64,000 nt of DNA. It comes from an uncultured Lachnospiraceae bacterium. GTDB taxonomy: Bacteria; Bacillota; Clostridia; Lachnospirales; Lachnospiraceae. The translations under genes and the position numbers were made by a program. The notes under the pieces were generated by a model. It ran no database searches. It had not been told where the DNA came from and was given only the letters and a program-made list of their open reading frames with translations. Location: assembly GCA_910577045.1 (NCBI GenBank), contig CAJTLB010000003.1, forward strand, positions 124,001 through 188,000, read 5' to 3'. Of the stretch, positions 35,631 through 45,055 are shown in pieces; within the stretch, counting starts at the first letter, position 1; the number at the start of each line of letters is the position of its first letter.

Positions 35631-37022
35631 TTATCGGCTCCTTAGAATATTATCTGAACTGGGTATGCCTAATATGAGATCTTGTTTTAGTTCTTTCCAA
35701 AATGGTATAAACAAACCAATAGCAATAAACATAGAGGTACAATCTGCAATAGGCGTTGCCCATGCAATGCCATTTACGCCGATCCAAAGGTTCATCAGCA
35801 GCATAGCAGGAATATCTAAAATGCCTTTGCGCAGAAGAGACAAAATCAGCGGCTGTAGCTTTTTCCCTACTGCTTGGAAAAGAGTAATAATAATCATAGA
35901 AACCGAAACGCAGGGGCAGGTGACACAAATAATACGTTGGAATAAACTGCCATATTCTATAGTTAAAGGATCATCAATAAATGCCCTGACGATTGGACCA
36001 GCACAGGTAAGAAGAAAGAAAGTGCTAATTAAGGCGAGTGCCAGACTATAAATAAAGGTGGTCTTGACAGCAGACATCATGCGCTTGAAGTTTTTGGAGG
36101 AATAGTTATAACCAATTAGCGGCAATACCCCTTGTGACATGCCAGTGGCAATGGCAAATGCCAGCATATCAATTTTCTTTGCAATCCCGATTCCAGCAAC
36201 CGCTTCGTTACAGTAGGAAACCATCAGGCGGTTCATGAAAATGTTGGAGAACACACCCATCAGGTTCATTACACAGCTCGGCAATCCGACCAATAATACT
36301 TCAAAAGGGATACGCATACGTAACGTGTAAAACTGTGGATGAAAGGAAAGCACTGTGGTTTTTCTTTTACGGAGGATCAGCACCATAAAGTATAACGTAG
36401 CGGCAACATTTGAGAGCATTGTAGCAATCGCAGCTCCGGCAATTTCAAAGCCAAACAGGGAAATGAAAATCGGGTCTAGTATTATGTTAAGGATTCCACC
36501 CATAGCCATGCCAAAGCTGGCTTGCCTGGAATATCCTTCTGCACGGACCAAATGGGAAAAGGCGGCACTCAGCACGGTTGGCACTGCGCCAATACCAACA
36601 GCCCATAGGAGATACCTGCCGCAAAAATCATAAGTTGCTTCATTCGCACCCACTGCCGGGAGTATGTAACCTCTGAAGGCAAACACAAGGGCCCCATATA
36701 AAAAGGCTGCAATCCCAGAAGTCCATATGCTAAAGACAGATACCCTTTTCGCTTTTTCCAGGTTCCCTTCCCCTAAGGAGCGTGAAATCAAGCTAGAGCC
36801 GCCGATTCCAAACAGATTAGCCATACCAGTAAGTAAGAGAAACAGTGGCATACAAAGGGAAACTGCTGCAACTTGATTGGGGTCCCCAATCTGCCCAATA
36901 AAAAAGGTGTCCGCCATATTATAAATTACTGTGATTAACTGGCTGATAACCGTAGGGACTACCAAAGAAATAACTGCCTTAGGCACTGGCATTTTTTCAA
37001 ACAGCTCTTGATTTTCATTCAT
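35631..37022 (-). CDS. MATE-family efflux transporter
   Basis: 463 aa with twelve membrane segments in two halves related by pseudo-symmetry. Signatures include VPTVISQLITVIYNMADTFF (helix 1) and the second-half MSQGVLPLIGYNYSSKN. MATE proteins export cationic drugs with Na+ or H+. The gene is on the minus strand, downstream of a divergently promoted MarR regulator gene, and the two form a regulator-efflux pair. ATG at 37022 is preceded by GGAGGAATA. Confidence 0.93.
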   Translation of the reverse strand: MNENQELFEKMPVPKAVISLVVPTVISQLITVIYNMADTFFIGQIGDPNQVAAVSLCMPLFLLLTGMANLFGIGGSSLISRSLGEGNLEKAKRVSVFSIWTSGIAAFLYGALVFAFRGYILPAVGANEATYDFCGRYLLWAVGIGAVPTVLSAAFSHLVRAEGYSRQASFGMAMGGILNIILDPIFISLFGFEIAGAAIATMLSNVAATLYFMVLILRKRKTTVLSFHPQFYTLRMRIPFEVLLVGLPSCVMNLMGVFSNIFMNRLMVSYCNEAVAGIGIAKKIDMLAFAIATGMSQGVLPLIGYNYSSKNFKRMMSAVKTTFIYSLALALISTFFLLTCAGPIVRAFIDDPLTIEYGSLFQRIICVTCPCVSVSMIIITLFQAVGKKLQPLILSLLRKGILDIPAMLLMNLWIGVNGIAWATPIADCTSMFIAIGLFIPFWKELKQDLILGIPSSDNILRSR

Positions 37023-37086
37023 TCTGTATATTCCTCCATTTTGTTTTTTCAGCTGTTTTTAGGCGGATAAACTAATAGTGCCATGC

Positions 37087-37530
37087 CTATTTAACTTTCC
37101 GCATTTCCTCACGGAGAGCAGAAGTGAGATGTTCAAACAATTTTATAAATGTTTTTCGTTCTGAATCCGTAAGCGCTAAAAAAGCGGTATTTTCCGCCTG
37201 CACAATCTGATCTGCGGTATTTTTGGCAAGTGCAATGCCTTTATCAGTAAGCTGAATATATTTGCTTTTTCTGTTATTCTTCGTATATTCCAATAAAACG
37301 TATCCATCTTTTACTAATGTTCTTAAAGCAGAATGAATTGACTGCTTGGGTTGAAGCAGTAAATCCACTAAGTCTTTCTGTGTACACTTAGATTTCTCGC
37401 GCAAAACATATAAAATCCACAATGCAAGCTCTGGCATATTAAAATTTCGGGCTGCACTACGGTAAATATCATTATACTGTTTAAATAAACGGTTAAACTT
37501 TATAATTTGCTCCTGAACATTGTTTTTCAA
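37087..37530 (-). CDS. MarR-family transcriptional regulator
   Basis: 147 aa from TTG at 37530, chosen because AAAGGAGA sits 7 bp upstream; the frame also extends to 37623 but that part would overlap the promoter. Winged helix core: CTQKDLVDLLLQPKQSIHSA (helix-turn-helix), LRTLVKDGYVLLEYTKNNRK (wing), then the C-terminal dimerisation helices. It lies 65 bp upstream of the MATE gene on the same strand and should repress both genes. The perfect palindrome over its -10 is the probable operator. Confidence 0.88.
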   Translation of the reverse strand: MKNNVQEQIIKFNRLFKQYNDIYRSAARNFNMPELALWILYVLREKSKCTQKDLVDLLLQPKQSIHSALRTLVKDGYVLLEYTKNNRKSKYIQLTDKGIALAKNTADQIVQAENTAFLALTDSERKTFIKLFEHLTSALREEMRKVK

Positions 37531-37558
37531 ATTATTTTCTCCTTTGGCCTGAAAATAG

Positions 37559-37596
37559 ATAATAGCTATTATAGTCTGTTTTCGGACATTCGTCAA
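37559..37596 (-). promoter_or_regulatory. Promoter and palindromic operator of the MarR-MATE operon
   Basis: Read on the minus strand: TTGACG (37596-37591), 17-bp spacer, TATAAT (37573-37568). The perfect 14-bp palindrome ATAATAGCTATTAT (37559-37572) overlaps the -10, the usual position of an autoregulatory MarR operator. Confidence 0.7.
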
Positions 37597-37730
37597 GGCT
37601 TTTGCAGAACTTCCTATGATCATATATATATTAATTATTCAGAATATAGTCTATATTGTTATTTTTTTAAGCTCATGGATAGTTCTAGGACACAACATGG
37701 AGCAACATTAATTTAAAAGGGAGAAATAAC

Positions 37731-37759
37731 TTGCAAAGGTAGAATGAATATACTACAAT
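37731..37759 (+). promoter_or_regulatory. Promoter of hsdM
   Basis: TTGCAA (37731-37736), 17-bp spacer, TACAAT (37754-37759), 44 bp before the hsdM start. Confidence 0.55.
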
Positions 37760-37802
37760 CGAATTAATTACGCATGTATTTTAAAGAAAAATGGAGGATT
37801 TT

Positions 37803-39335
37803 ATGGTTACAGGAGTAATTAAAAATAAAATTGATAAAATTTGGACAGATATTTGGGCAGGAGGAATTACAAACCCTTTAACAGTAATTGAGCAATTAAC
37901 CTATTTTATGTTTATCCGTTCTTTAGATGAGAAAGAATTAGAAAATGAAGTATTTGAAAATATGGCGCACCAGAAAGTGGATAAAATATTCCCACAATCA
38001 GAAATAGGGCAATCTATGCGATGGAGCAAATTTAAGGAAAAAGATGCCCGTGATATTTTTGATATTATATCACAAAGAGTATTTCCCGCTATTAAAAAAA
38101 TGAAATATGGGCAATTGCCAGATTTTAATGAAAAAGAGGAATTAATAGAAATACCTGATAATGAGTTAAAAAAAGAAAGTGGAAAAACGGCTTTTTCCAA
38201 GTATATGGAGGGGGCTACATTTTTAATTCCTACGCCGCAGGTAGTGCAAAAGATTATTACTGGCCTAGATGATTTATACGAACAAGATATTGCAGGGCTA
38301 GATATGCAGGGTGATTTATATGAATATATGTTAGGAAAATTGGCGACCGCGGGCCAAAATGGGCAATTTAGGACGCCAAAGCATATTAGGGAAATGATGG
38401 TTAAATTATTAGAGCCTACGCCAGAGGATTATATTGTAGATCCAGCATGTGGCACGGCAGGCTTTTTAGTATCTGCCTCTGATTATATTAGAGAAAAATA
38501 TGAAAGTACTATGACAGAGGAACAATGGGAACATTTTATAAGTACTATGTTTACAGGGTTTGATACAGATAATACTATGTTAAGAATTTCTGCAATGAAT
38601 TTAATGTTACATTCTATTACAAACCCAGAGATTCTTTATAAAGATAGTGTTTCAAAGCAGAACCAAATAAGTGGGAAATATACTATCTGCCTAGCAAACC
38701 CGCCATTTAAGGGCACAGTAGATGCAGAAAGCATTAATGATGATTTAAAATCTATTACGAATACAAAGAAAACAGAATTATTATTTTTGGCATTGTTTAT
38801 CCGTTTATTAAAGATAGGGGGAAGGTGTGCCTGCATTGTTCCTGATGGGGTATTATTTGGAAGCAGTAATGCGCATAAATCCATTAGGAAGGAATTAGTT
38901 GAAAACCACAAATTACAAGCAGTTATTTCTATGCCATCGGGAGTATTTAAACCATATGCAGGGGTATCAACAGCAGTTTTATTATTTACAAAGACAGGAG
39001 CTGGCGGGACAGATTATGTATGGTTTTATGACATGAAGGCAGATGGCTTTACTTTAGATGATAAACGTTCTGAAACCCTTGAAAATGATATTCCAGATAT
39101 TATTGAGCGTTTCCATTCCCTAGAAAAAGAAACAGATAGGAAAAGGACAGAACAAAGCTTTTTTGTGCCTAAAGAAGAAATTGTAGAGAATGGGTATGAT
39201 TTATCTATTAATAAATATAAAAAGGTAGAATATGTTCCAGTAGAATACCCTTCAACAAGTGAAATTATTGCAGAAATAAAAGAACTCCAAAAAAAAATTT
39301 CAGAAGGGATAGAGGAATTGGAAGGGATGTTGTAG
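37803..39335 (+). CDS. hsdM: Type I restriction-modification system methyltransferase subunit HsdM
   Basis: 510 aa from ATG at 37803; an upstream ATG at 37791 overlaps the GGAGG ribosome site. An N-terminal helical domain (HsdM_N, about 1-140) is followed by the N6-adenine methylase fold: VDPACGTAGFLVSA (motif I, about 212-226), then CLANPPF (motif IV NPPF, about 299-302), and the C-terminal helical arm with LQKKISEGIEELEG that contacts HsdS. It should work with the HsdS encoded at 41.8 kb. The genes that normally follow directly are displaced by insertions. Confidence 0.95.
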   Translation: MVTGVIKNKIDKIWTDIWAGGITNPLTVIEQLTYFMFIRSLDEKELENEVFENMAHQKVDKIFPQSEIGQSMRWSKFKEKDARDIFDIISQRVFPAIKKMKYGQLPDFNEKEELIEIPDNELKKESGKTAFSKYMEGATFLIPTPQVVQKIITGLDDLYEQDIAGLDMQGDLYEYMLGKLATAGQNGQFRTPKHIREMMVKLLEPTPEDYIVDPACGTAGFLVSASDYIREKYESTMTEEQWEHFISTMFTGFDTDNTMLRISAMNLMLHSITNPEILYKDSVSKQNQISGKYTICLANPPFKGTVDAESINDDLKSITNTKKTELLFLALFIRLLKIGGRCACIVPDGVLFGSSNAHKSIRKELVENHKLQAVISMPSGVFKPYAGVSTAVLLFTKTGAGGTDYVWFYDMKADGFTLDDKRSETLENDIPDIIERFHSLEKETDRKRTEQSFFVPKEEIVENGYDLSINKYKKVEYVPVEYPSTSEIIAEIKELQKKISEGIEELEGML

Positions 39336-39430
39336 GGGTAGGAGGAAAATAAAGAAATTATTGAATAATTAAAAAGAAACTATTAAAGTATGGTAGATAA
39401 TAAATGAAGAAATATAATTAGGGGATAAGT

Positions 39431-39459
39431 TTGTAAGAATAATATTTTTGTGATATACT
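39431..39459 (+). promoter_or_regulatory. Promoter of the ImmA-DUF4411 pair
   Basis: TTGTAA (39431-39436), 17-bp spacer, TATACT (39454-39459); own transcription of the pair inside the type I locus. Confidence 0.6.
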
Positions 39460-39513
39460 TTTTAATAAGGAAAGATAGAGAGTGATTTATATTATTTAAA
39501 AGGAGGAATTAGA

Positions 39514-40683
39514 ATGGCTGGCGTAAGTGTTAATATAAAACCAGAAATTATTAAATGGATATTACATGTAATTCAGTTTGAAGATGTAACCGATGCTACC
39601 ATTGAAATATTAAATAAATGGCAGGCAGGCGAAAAGATTCCAACTTTTAACCAAATAGAGGATATGAGTAGAAAGACAAATATTCCTTTTGGATATTTTT
39701 TTCTTGATAAACCTCCTATAGAGAAATATTCTATTGTTGATTATAGGACAATTAATAGTGTTAATATAACTGAACCAAGCAGAGAATTAATGGAAATAGT
39801 GGATTTAATGACAGATATCCAAGAATGGATGGTAGAATATGTAATTGAAAATGGACAGGAAGAGTTAGAATATGTTGGCAGTATAGAAAACACAACCAAT
39901 ATTCAAGTGGCAGTAAACGATATTAGAAAAAGACTTGAGATAGATATTGACTGGTATGCAAATACGAAAAATATAGGGGAGGCGTTCCGTTTTTTAAAGA
40001 AAAAAATAGAAAATGTAAATGTTCTTGTTATGATAAGTGGAATAGTGGGAAATAACACACATAGGAAGTTGAATATAGATGAGTTTAGGGCATTTACTCT
40101 GGTAAATAAATATGTGCCATTAATCTTTATTAATTCTTGTGATAGTGAAACAGGAAAGATATTTTCTATTGTTCATGAATTAGTCCATGTATGGATAGGA
40201 GAAAATAGTTTTTACAATGTACCAATGGATGTCAATAATATAAGCCATAGAACAGAACAATTCTGCAATTCTGTTGCAGCAGAGTTATTAATTCCTACAG
40301 AGAAATTTTTAGAAAAATGGGAAGAAAATAACAAAGAAGAAATAGATAAAATAGATACAATAGCAAAATCCTTTAGATGTAGTAAGTATGTTGTGGTACG
40401 TAAGGCTTTGGATAATAAAAAGATAAACCAAAGTACTTATGAACAGATTGTAACAAAACTTAGAAAAGAATTTATAGAGTGGAAGAAAAAACACAAAGAA
40501 AACAAAAGTATTGGTGGGGATTATTATAGGAACTTGGCAAGTAAAATAGATAAAAGGTTTATTATGGCATTAGCAAGAAGTGCTTCTGAAGGTAAAGTCC
40601 AATATACTGAAGTATATAGGCTTACAAATACTAATAGAAAAACATTTGAAAAACTTCTTGATGAAATGGGAGGTGTTAATTAA
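39514..40683 (+). CDS. HTH/ImmA-IrrE-type protein, antitoxin-like partner of a DUF4411 protein
   Basis: 389 aa. The N-terminal 70 residues (WQAGEKIPTFNQIEDMSRKT, then NIPFGYFFLDKPP) are the degenerate XRE-type helix-turn-helix seen before ImmA domains. The zinc-peptidase site HELVH is at residues 221-225 (FSIVHELVHVWIG), followed by EQFCNSVAAELLIP. These proteins are encoded directly before DUF4411 proteins in toxin-antitoxin-like pairs. It ends in ATTAATGG, overlapping the next start by one base, so the two are coupled. Possible roles are DNA-binding antitoxin and regulated proteolysis; neither is shown. Confidence 0.8.
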   Translation: MAGVSVNIKPEIIKWILHVIQFEDVTDATIEILNKWQAGEKIPTFNQIEDMSRKTNIPFGYFFLDKPPIEKYSIVDYRTINSVNITEPSRELMEIVDLMTDIQEWMVEYVIENGQEELEYVGSIENTTNIQVAVNDIRKRLEIDIDWYANTKNIGEAFRFLKKKIENVNVLVMISGIVGNNTHRKLNIDEFRAFTLVNKYVPLIFINSCDSETGKIFSIVHELVHVWIGENSFYNVPMDVNNISHRTEQFCNSVAAELLIPTEKFLEKWEENNKEEIDKIDTIAKSFRCSKYVVVRKALDNKKINQSTYEQIVTKLRKEFIEWKKKHKENKSIGGDYYRNLASKIDKRFIMALARSASEGKVQYTEVYRLTNTNRKTFEKLLDEMGGVN

Positions 40684-41201
40684 TGGAAGAAAGGTTTTTG
40701 CTAGATGCCAATACATTTATTACTCCATTTAAGAATTATTATCCATTTGATCTTACACCAGGGTTTTGGACACAATTGGCATTAAAGCTTCAAAGAGATT
40801 CCGTATATATTTTAGATGTTGTTAAAAATGAAGTTATGAAAGGCGAAGATGAATTATCAGAATGGTTTGAATTAATTGATAATGTAAAAATTGTTGATAG
40901 AAGAAATACGATAATTATTAATAAATATAAAGAAGTTTTAGAGTTTTTACAAGAAAGCCCTTTATATTCAGAAAGAGCATTAAGAAATTGGTCTAATATA
41001 AGTGTAGCTGATCCTTGGTTAATTGCAGCTGCAAGTGCATTGGGCTATACATTAGTAACATTTGAGACATCAGCAGGGATTATTTCTATAAATAGTCCAA
41101 GTGGTAAGCCGAAAATACCTGATATAGCGAAAGCGTTTAATGTAAATTGTGTTAATTTGTTTTATTTTATGAGAAAAATGAATATAGCCTGGTTAGGATA
41201 G
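40683..41201 (+). CDS. DUF4411 PIN-like toxin candidate
   Basis: 172 aa. A PIN-like fold: N-terminal FLLDANTFITP gives the first Asp, a central DELSEWFELI adds an acid, and VADPWLIAAASALGYTLVTF gives the third conserved Asp near residue 113. DUF4411 proteins are predicted RNA-cleaving toxins of HTH-ImmA pairs. Start ATG at 40683 overlaps the preceding stop. The pair sits between hsdM and hsdS, so loss of the locus could be penalised (addiction), an inference. Confidence 0.78.
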   Translation: MEERFLLDANTFITPFKNYYPFDLTPGFWTQLALKLQRDSVYILDVVKNEVMKGEDELSEWFELIDNVKIVDRRNTIIINKYKEVLEFLQESPLYSERALRNWSNISVADPWLIAAASALGYTLVTFETSAGIISINSPSGKPKIPDIAKAFNVNCVNLFYFMRKMNIAWLG

Positions 41202-41267
41202 TTGTATAGTTATATTAAGAATTTTATATAGATTTTTTTGTATAATTTTTATAAAAGAAGTATAATA

Positions 41268-41744
41268 TTGGAAATAATAAAATTAATAGAGCCAATAATA
41301 GAGTATAAAAAAGATATTTGGCAGTTTTGGCAAGAAATAATTGGTTCAAATGAAAAAGATAAGTTTGTTGGATGTGGAAATCCTAAAGAGTGTTTACCTG
41401 CTAAAGAATAGATTGAAACAATAAAATTACATAAAAAAGAAAAAAATTACCCAAAAGATATAGTCCTTGTGGAAAGATATATTGTTGTACATGGAAAAGA
41501 TAATAAGATTGTCGGAATAGTAGATTTATGTTATCGTATTAATATACCTATTTTAAGCGCATGGGGCGGGCATATAGGATATTATGTGCGTCTAGATGAA
41601 AGAAGAAAAAAGAAAATGAGATTTTAAATTGTGTTTTGTTTACTTTTTGCAATTATAGAAGAAGTAGAGAGATGGTATTTAGGATATTATAATTTAAGGG
41701 CAGATAATTATATTTCAGAATATGATGTGATGTTAAAGATATAG
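41268..41744 (+). pseudogene. GNAT acetyltransferase pseudogene
   Basis: Reading from TTG 41268 gives a GNAT-like protein broken by TAG at 41409. The later part has VERYIVVHGKDNKIVGIVDL and then AWGGHIGYYVRLDERRKKKM (motif A), another stop near 41627 and a decayed C-terminus ending at TAG 41744. Two in-frame stops and possible frameshift make it inactive. It fills the gap between the DUF4411 gene and hsdS. Confidence 0.65.
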
Positions 41745-41857
41745 TTGTTGAAAAGCAAAAAGATATATAAGAAATTAGATATAGTTTATAAAGTAATTGA
41801 GGTCGAAAAAGAAGAGATTAACAAGTTTGATGAATTTAGATTTGTGGGGGTGATGTA

Positions 41858-43009
41858 GTGAGTGTGATGTTAAAAAATATTGCTATTATTGCGGCTGGGC
41901 AAGGTGCACCACAAGGAGACGAAAACTATTGTGATAATGGCATACCATTTGTGAAAGCAGGGAATTTGGTGGAACTTGTGGAAGGAAAACCTATTACTGA
42001 AATACAAAAAGTATCTGATGAAGTAGCAAAAAAACATAAATTGAGGTTGTATAAAAAGGGAAGTGTTTTATTTGCTAAAAGTGGTATGTCTTGTTTAAAG
42101 GGATATGTATATGTTTTACCACAAGATGCATATGTAGTTAGTCATTTAGCATGTGTCACACCAAATGAAGATATATCAGAGTATTTGAGATATTATTTTC
42201 AATATAATCGTCCCAATAAACTTATTAAGGATGAGGCATATCCATCTATCAGTCTTGCAGATATAGAAGAATTGAAGATAGATATTAAGACACAAATTGA
42301 AAGAGATAGCATTGTTAGAGATTTAGCTTCAGTTGCTCATTTAATTGGATTGCAAAAGAAACAGTTACAAGAGTTTGATACATTAATCAAATCCCGATTT
42401 GTGGAGATGTTTGGAGATCCAGTAAACAATCCGTTTGAATGGAAAAAAGTTTCCCTCTCTGAGTTGGCCGAAATTAAGATTGGGCCGTTTGGCTCGTTAT
42501 TACATAAAGATGATTACATTGAAGATGGGCATCCTTTAGTTAACCCTTCTCACATTAAAGATGGTAAAATTATTACTGATAACAAACTCACCATCTCTGA
42601 TGAAAAATTTGATGAAATGGCTGCTTACCACTTAAAAATTGGTGATGTAGTAATGGGGCGGAGGGGTGAAATGGGACGTTGCGCCGTTGTAACCGAAGAT
42701 GGACTATTATGTGGCACGGGAAGTCTTCTTATTCGAAGCAAAGGGGAAATTACAGCTGACTATATACAAAAAATCATTTCATTTCCATCGTTTAAAAAGA
42801 TAATTGAAGATATGGCTGTCGGACAAACAATGCCAAACTTGAATGTTCCGATTGTTTCCAATTTTAAAATTATCAAACCGCCGATTGGTGTACAGCATAA
42901 GTATTATTCCTTCGTCCACCAGATAGACAAATTGAAATTGACCGCTAAGGAAGGTCTTAAAAAATTAGAAATAATGCAGAAGGCATTAATGCAGCAATAT
43001 TTTTGTTAA
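41858..43009 (+). CDS. hsdS: Type I restriction specificity subunit HsdS
   Basis: 383 aa from GTG at 41858 (GGGGG 7 bp upstream). Two target-recognition domains: TRD1 about 1-140 and TRD2 about 190-345, each followed by a conserved helical spacer; the first spacer ends LIKSRFVEMFGDPV and the second is YYSFVHQIDKLKLTA-KEG. TRD2 includes IKIGPFGSLLHKDDY. It is the only intact HsdS here and should set the sequence recognised by HsdM and HsdR. Its spacer DNA is repeated exactly (38 bp) in the broken hsdS at 47.6 kb, so TRD exchange is possible. Confidence 0.93.
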   Translation: MSVMLKNIAIIAAGQGAPQGDENYCDNGIPFVKAGNLVELVEGKPITEIQKVSDEVAKKHKLRLYKKGSVLFAKSGMSCLKGYVYVLPQDAYVVSHLACVTPNEDISEYLRYYFQYNRPNKLIKDEAYPSISLADIEELKIDIKTQIERDSIVRDLASVAHLIGLQKKQLQEFDTLIKSRFVEMFGDPVNNPFEWKKVSLSELAEIKIGPFGSLLHKDDYIEDGHPLVNPSHIKDGKIITDNKLTISDEKFDEMAAYHLKIGDVVMGRRGEMGRCAVVTEDGLLCGTGSLLIRSKGEITADYIQKIISFPSFKKIIEDMAVGQTMPNLNVPIVSNFKIIKPPIGVQHKYYSFVHQIDKLKLTAKEGLKKLEIMQKALMQQYFC

Positions 43010-43158
43010 TAAAAAATTTTGATGTTGTAATTATCTTTTAGGAAAGGTGATATTTAGAAAATCTGGAATAGTCTATAAAGATTAAATAAAAGAATAAAAA
43101 AGTTTATATTAGTTATTTTATGGAATAAGTATTTTATATGTTAATTTTTTATAATGTA

Positions 43159-43207
43159 TTGTTATACATAATTTATTGTGATATAATTAAGTAACTGAAA
43201 AACAGTT
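43159..43207 (+). promoter_or_regulatory. Promoter and possible operator of hicAB
   Basis: TTGTTA (43159-43164), 17-bp spacer, TATAAT (43182-43187). AACTG and CAGTT (43193-43207) form an inverted repeat at about the start of transcription, a plausible HicB operator. Confidence 0.55.
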
Positions 43208-43240
43208 GCATATAATAATGTAATGGGGTGATAATTATAG

Positions 43241-43502
43241 ATGCCAAAGAAAAGTTACTTATTTAGAAAAATTATGTAGAAAACCTATACCCCTAAATTT
43301 TACTAAAAGAGAATTAGATATATTAATGGGGCAATGTGGATGTGAGAAATTTTCTGGTGGAAGAGGTTCAGGAATCGGATTTGTTCATATAGAAACTAAA
43401 AGAGTATTACAGTTTGATGAACCCCATCCAGGAAAAGAGCTATATAAATATCAAGTTAAGAAAATAATACAGTTTTTAAAAGATGTTGGCGAAATAAAAT
43501 AA
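43241..43502 (+). pseudogene. hicA: HicA-family mRNA interferase, frameshifted
   Basis: From ATG 43241 the first codons (MPKK) fit HicA, but a four-A run has one base too many. Removing one A gives an open frame, VTYLEKLCRKPIPLNFTKRE and then GGRGSGIGFVHIETK to TAA 43502; with it the frame stops after 12 codons. The rest has the HicA fold, with the catalytic His in GFVHIE. This is either a mutation that silences the toxin, or phase variation/slippage at A4; the short run makes slippage weak. hicB follows intact. Confidence 0.75.
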
Positions 43503-43585
43503 ATATCATTAATGTTACATAATATATAAGGTCAGAAATGTGCACTAGTTGTATGTTTACACAGATTAGTATAGTAGGTGATTAT

Positions 43586-43939
43586 ATGAATTCAATGTTG
43601 GAATACAAGGGATATCATGCAACCATTAAGTATGATGCGGAAGATGAGATTTTTGTTGGTGAAGTATTTGGTATTACAGATTCGTTAAATTTTCATGGGA
43701 ATTCCATTGATGAGTTAAAGAATACTTTTTCACAATGTATTGATAATTATTTAGAATTATGTAAAAAAATAGGAAAAAATCCAGATAAAGAATTTAAAGG
43801 AACATTTAATGTGAGAATACCACCAGAACTTCATAAAAAAGCTGCTTTAGCGGCAGCAGAGCAAAAAATAACATTGAATCAATATGTTGTGAGGGCAATA
43901 AGCGAATCGGTTAAAGAAAAAAATGTTAAATTGAGTTAA
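43586..43939 (+). CDS. hicB: HicB-family antitoxin
   Basis: 117 aa from ATG 43586, with GTAGGTGAT upstream; the frame begins farther up at 43538 but without a ribosome site. N-terminal partial RNase H-like fold (YKGYHATIKYDAEDEIFVGE, then FHGNSIDEL) and C-terminal ribbon-helix-helix-like DNA-binding part (FNVRIPPELHKKAALAAAEQ). It should bind HicA and repress the promoter at 43159. The toxin gene before it is frameshifted, so the antitoxin may now be an orphan. Confidence 0.85.
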   Translation: MNSMLEYKGYHATIKYDAEDEIFVGEVFGITDSLNFHGNSIDELKNTFSQCIDNYLELCKKIGKNPDKEFKGTFNVRIPPELHKKAALAAAEQKITLNQYVVRAISESVKEKNVKLS

Positions 43940-44047
43940 AAAATGTCAATGGTTATAAGCTGTGAGAAAATGAAATAAAAAACAAAGAAGATTAGAAACA
44001 AAATCAGGCTTTGTTTGATAGCTTTAAATAGTATTTTTGATAAAATA

Positions 44048-44086
44048 TTTGGTATACTTCTAAATAAAAAGAAGGAGTATACCAAA
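44048..44086 (+). promoter_or_regulatory. Inverted repeat over the recombinase ribosome site
   Basis: TTTGGTATACT (44048-44058) and AGTATACCAAA (44076-44086) are a perfect 11-bp inverted repeat. The right arm touches AAGGAG (44072-44077) and ends one base before the ATG, so a hairpin would mask the ribosome site; alternatively it is an operator, since the left arm contains a TATACT -10-like element. Confidence 0.55.
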
Positions 44087-45055
44087 ATGGATAATCAAAT
44101 CTATAATATTATTAGTGATATGTCAGAAGTGCTTGATATAGTTCAAATGAAAAAATTACAAGAGGTGCTTATAGCAAGGTTGACAGTAGTCAATACAAAA
44201 TCAGAAGAAAATAATAACAGTTCATATTTGGAAATGTTTCTTACAGCAAAACAGATAGAGGGTTGTTCTGAAAGAACCATAGAATATTATAGAAGTACTA
44301 TTAGAACAATGTTAAATAAAGTAGATATTCCCGTTCGTAAAATGACAACAGAGATGCTAAGAGAATATTTATCATGGTATCAAAGGATAAATAACTGTGG
44401 TAAAGTTACTATAGATAATATTCGTAGAAATTTATCTAGTTTCTTCTCATGGCTTGAGGAAGAAGATTACATATTAAAAAGTCCTATACGAAGAATTCAC
44501 AAAGTAAAAACTAAAAAAGTAGTCAAAGAAGTGATTTCAGATGAGAATCTGGAACAGTTGCGGGATGGATGTTGTGAGAAACGTGATCTTGCAATGATAG
44601 ATATATTGATATCTACAGGTATAAGAGTTGGTGAATTAGTTAATTTAGATATTGTTGATTTGGACTTTGAGGAAAGAGAATGTATTGTTTATGGAAAAGG
44701 AGATAAAGAACGTAAAGTATATTTTGATGCAAGGACTAAGTTACATATACAGAATTATTTGGCAGAAAGAGTAGATTGTAATCCTGCCTTGTTTGTAACA
44801 CTTAATGTACCATATCAAAGACTACAAATAAGTGGAATAGAAACAAGGTTAAGAGAATTAGGTAGAAAATTGCAGATATATAATATTCATCCACATAAAT
44901 TTCGAAGGACAATGGCAACAAAAGCTATTGATAAAGGGATGCCTATTGAGCAAGTACAGAAATTATTAGGACATCAGCAAATTGATACTACAATGCAGTA
45001 TGCTATGGTTAATCAGAGTAATGTGAAATCGTCTCATAGAAAGTATATGGCATAA
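44087..45055 (+). CDS. Tyrosine recombinase (XerD/PsrA-like) within the hsdS region
   Basis: 322 aa from ATG 44087 (GAAGGAG upstream; a longer frame from 44015 has no ribosome site). An N-terminal SAM-like core-binding domain (SSYLEMFLTAKQIEGCSERT) precedes the catalytic core: STGIRVGELVNLDIVDLD (Arg I), HPHKFRRTMATKAID (His-x-x-Arg), LLGHQQIDTTMQYAMVN (His and Tyr). All catalytic residues are present. Recombinases beside hsdS genes in Firmicutes shuffle specificity domains by site-specific inversion. The two hsdS here are in the same orientation, so recombination would delete or exchange, not invert. Confidence 0.88.
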   Translation: MDNQIYNIISDMSEVLDIVQMKKLQEVLIARLTVVNTKSEENNNSSYLEMFLTAKQIEGCSERTIEYYRSTIRTMLNKVDIPVRKMTTEMLREYLSWYQRINNCGKVTIDNIRRNLSSFFSWLEEEDYILKSPIRRIHKVKTKKVVKEVISDENLEQLRDGCCEKRDLAMIDILISTGIRVGELVNLDIVDLDFEERECIVYGKGDKERKVYFDARTKLHIQNYLAERVDCNPALFVTLNVPYQRLQISGIETRLRELGRKLQIYNIHPHKFRRTMATKAIDKGMPIEQVQKLLGHQQIDTTMQYAMVNQSNVKSSHRKYMA

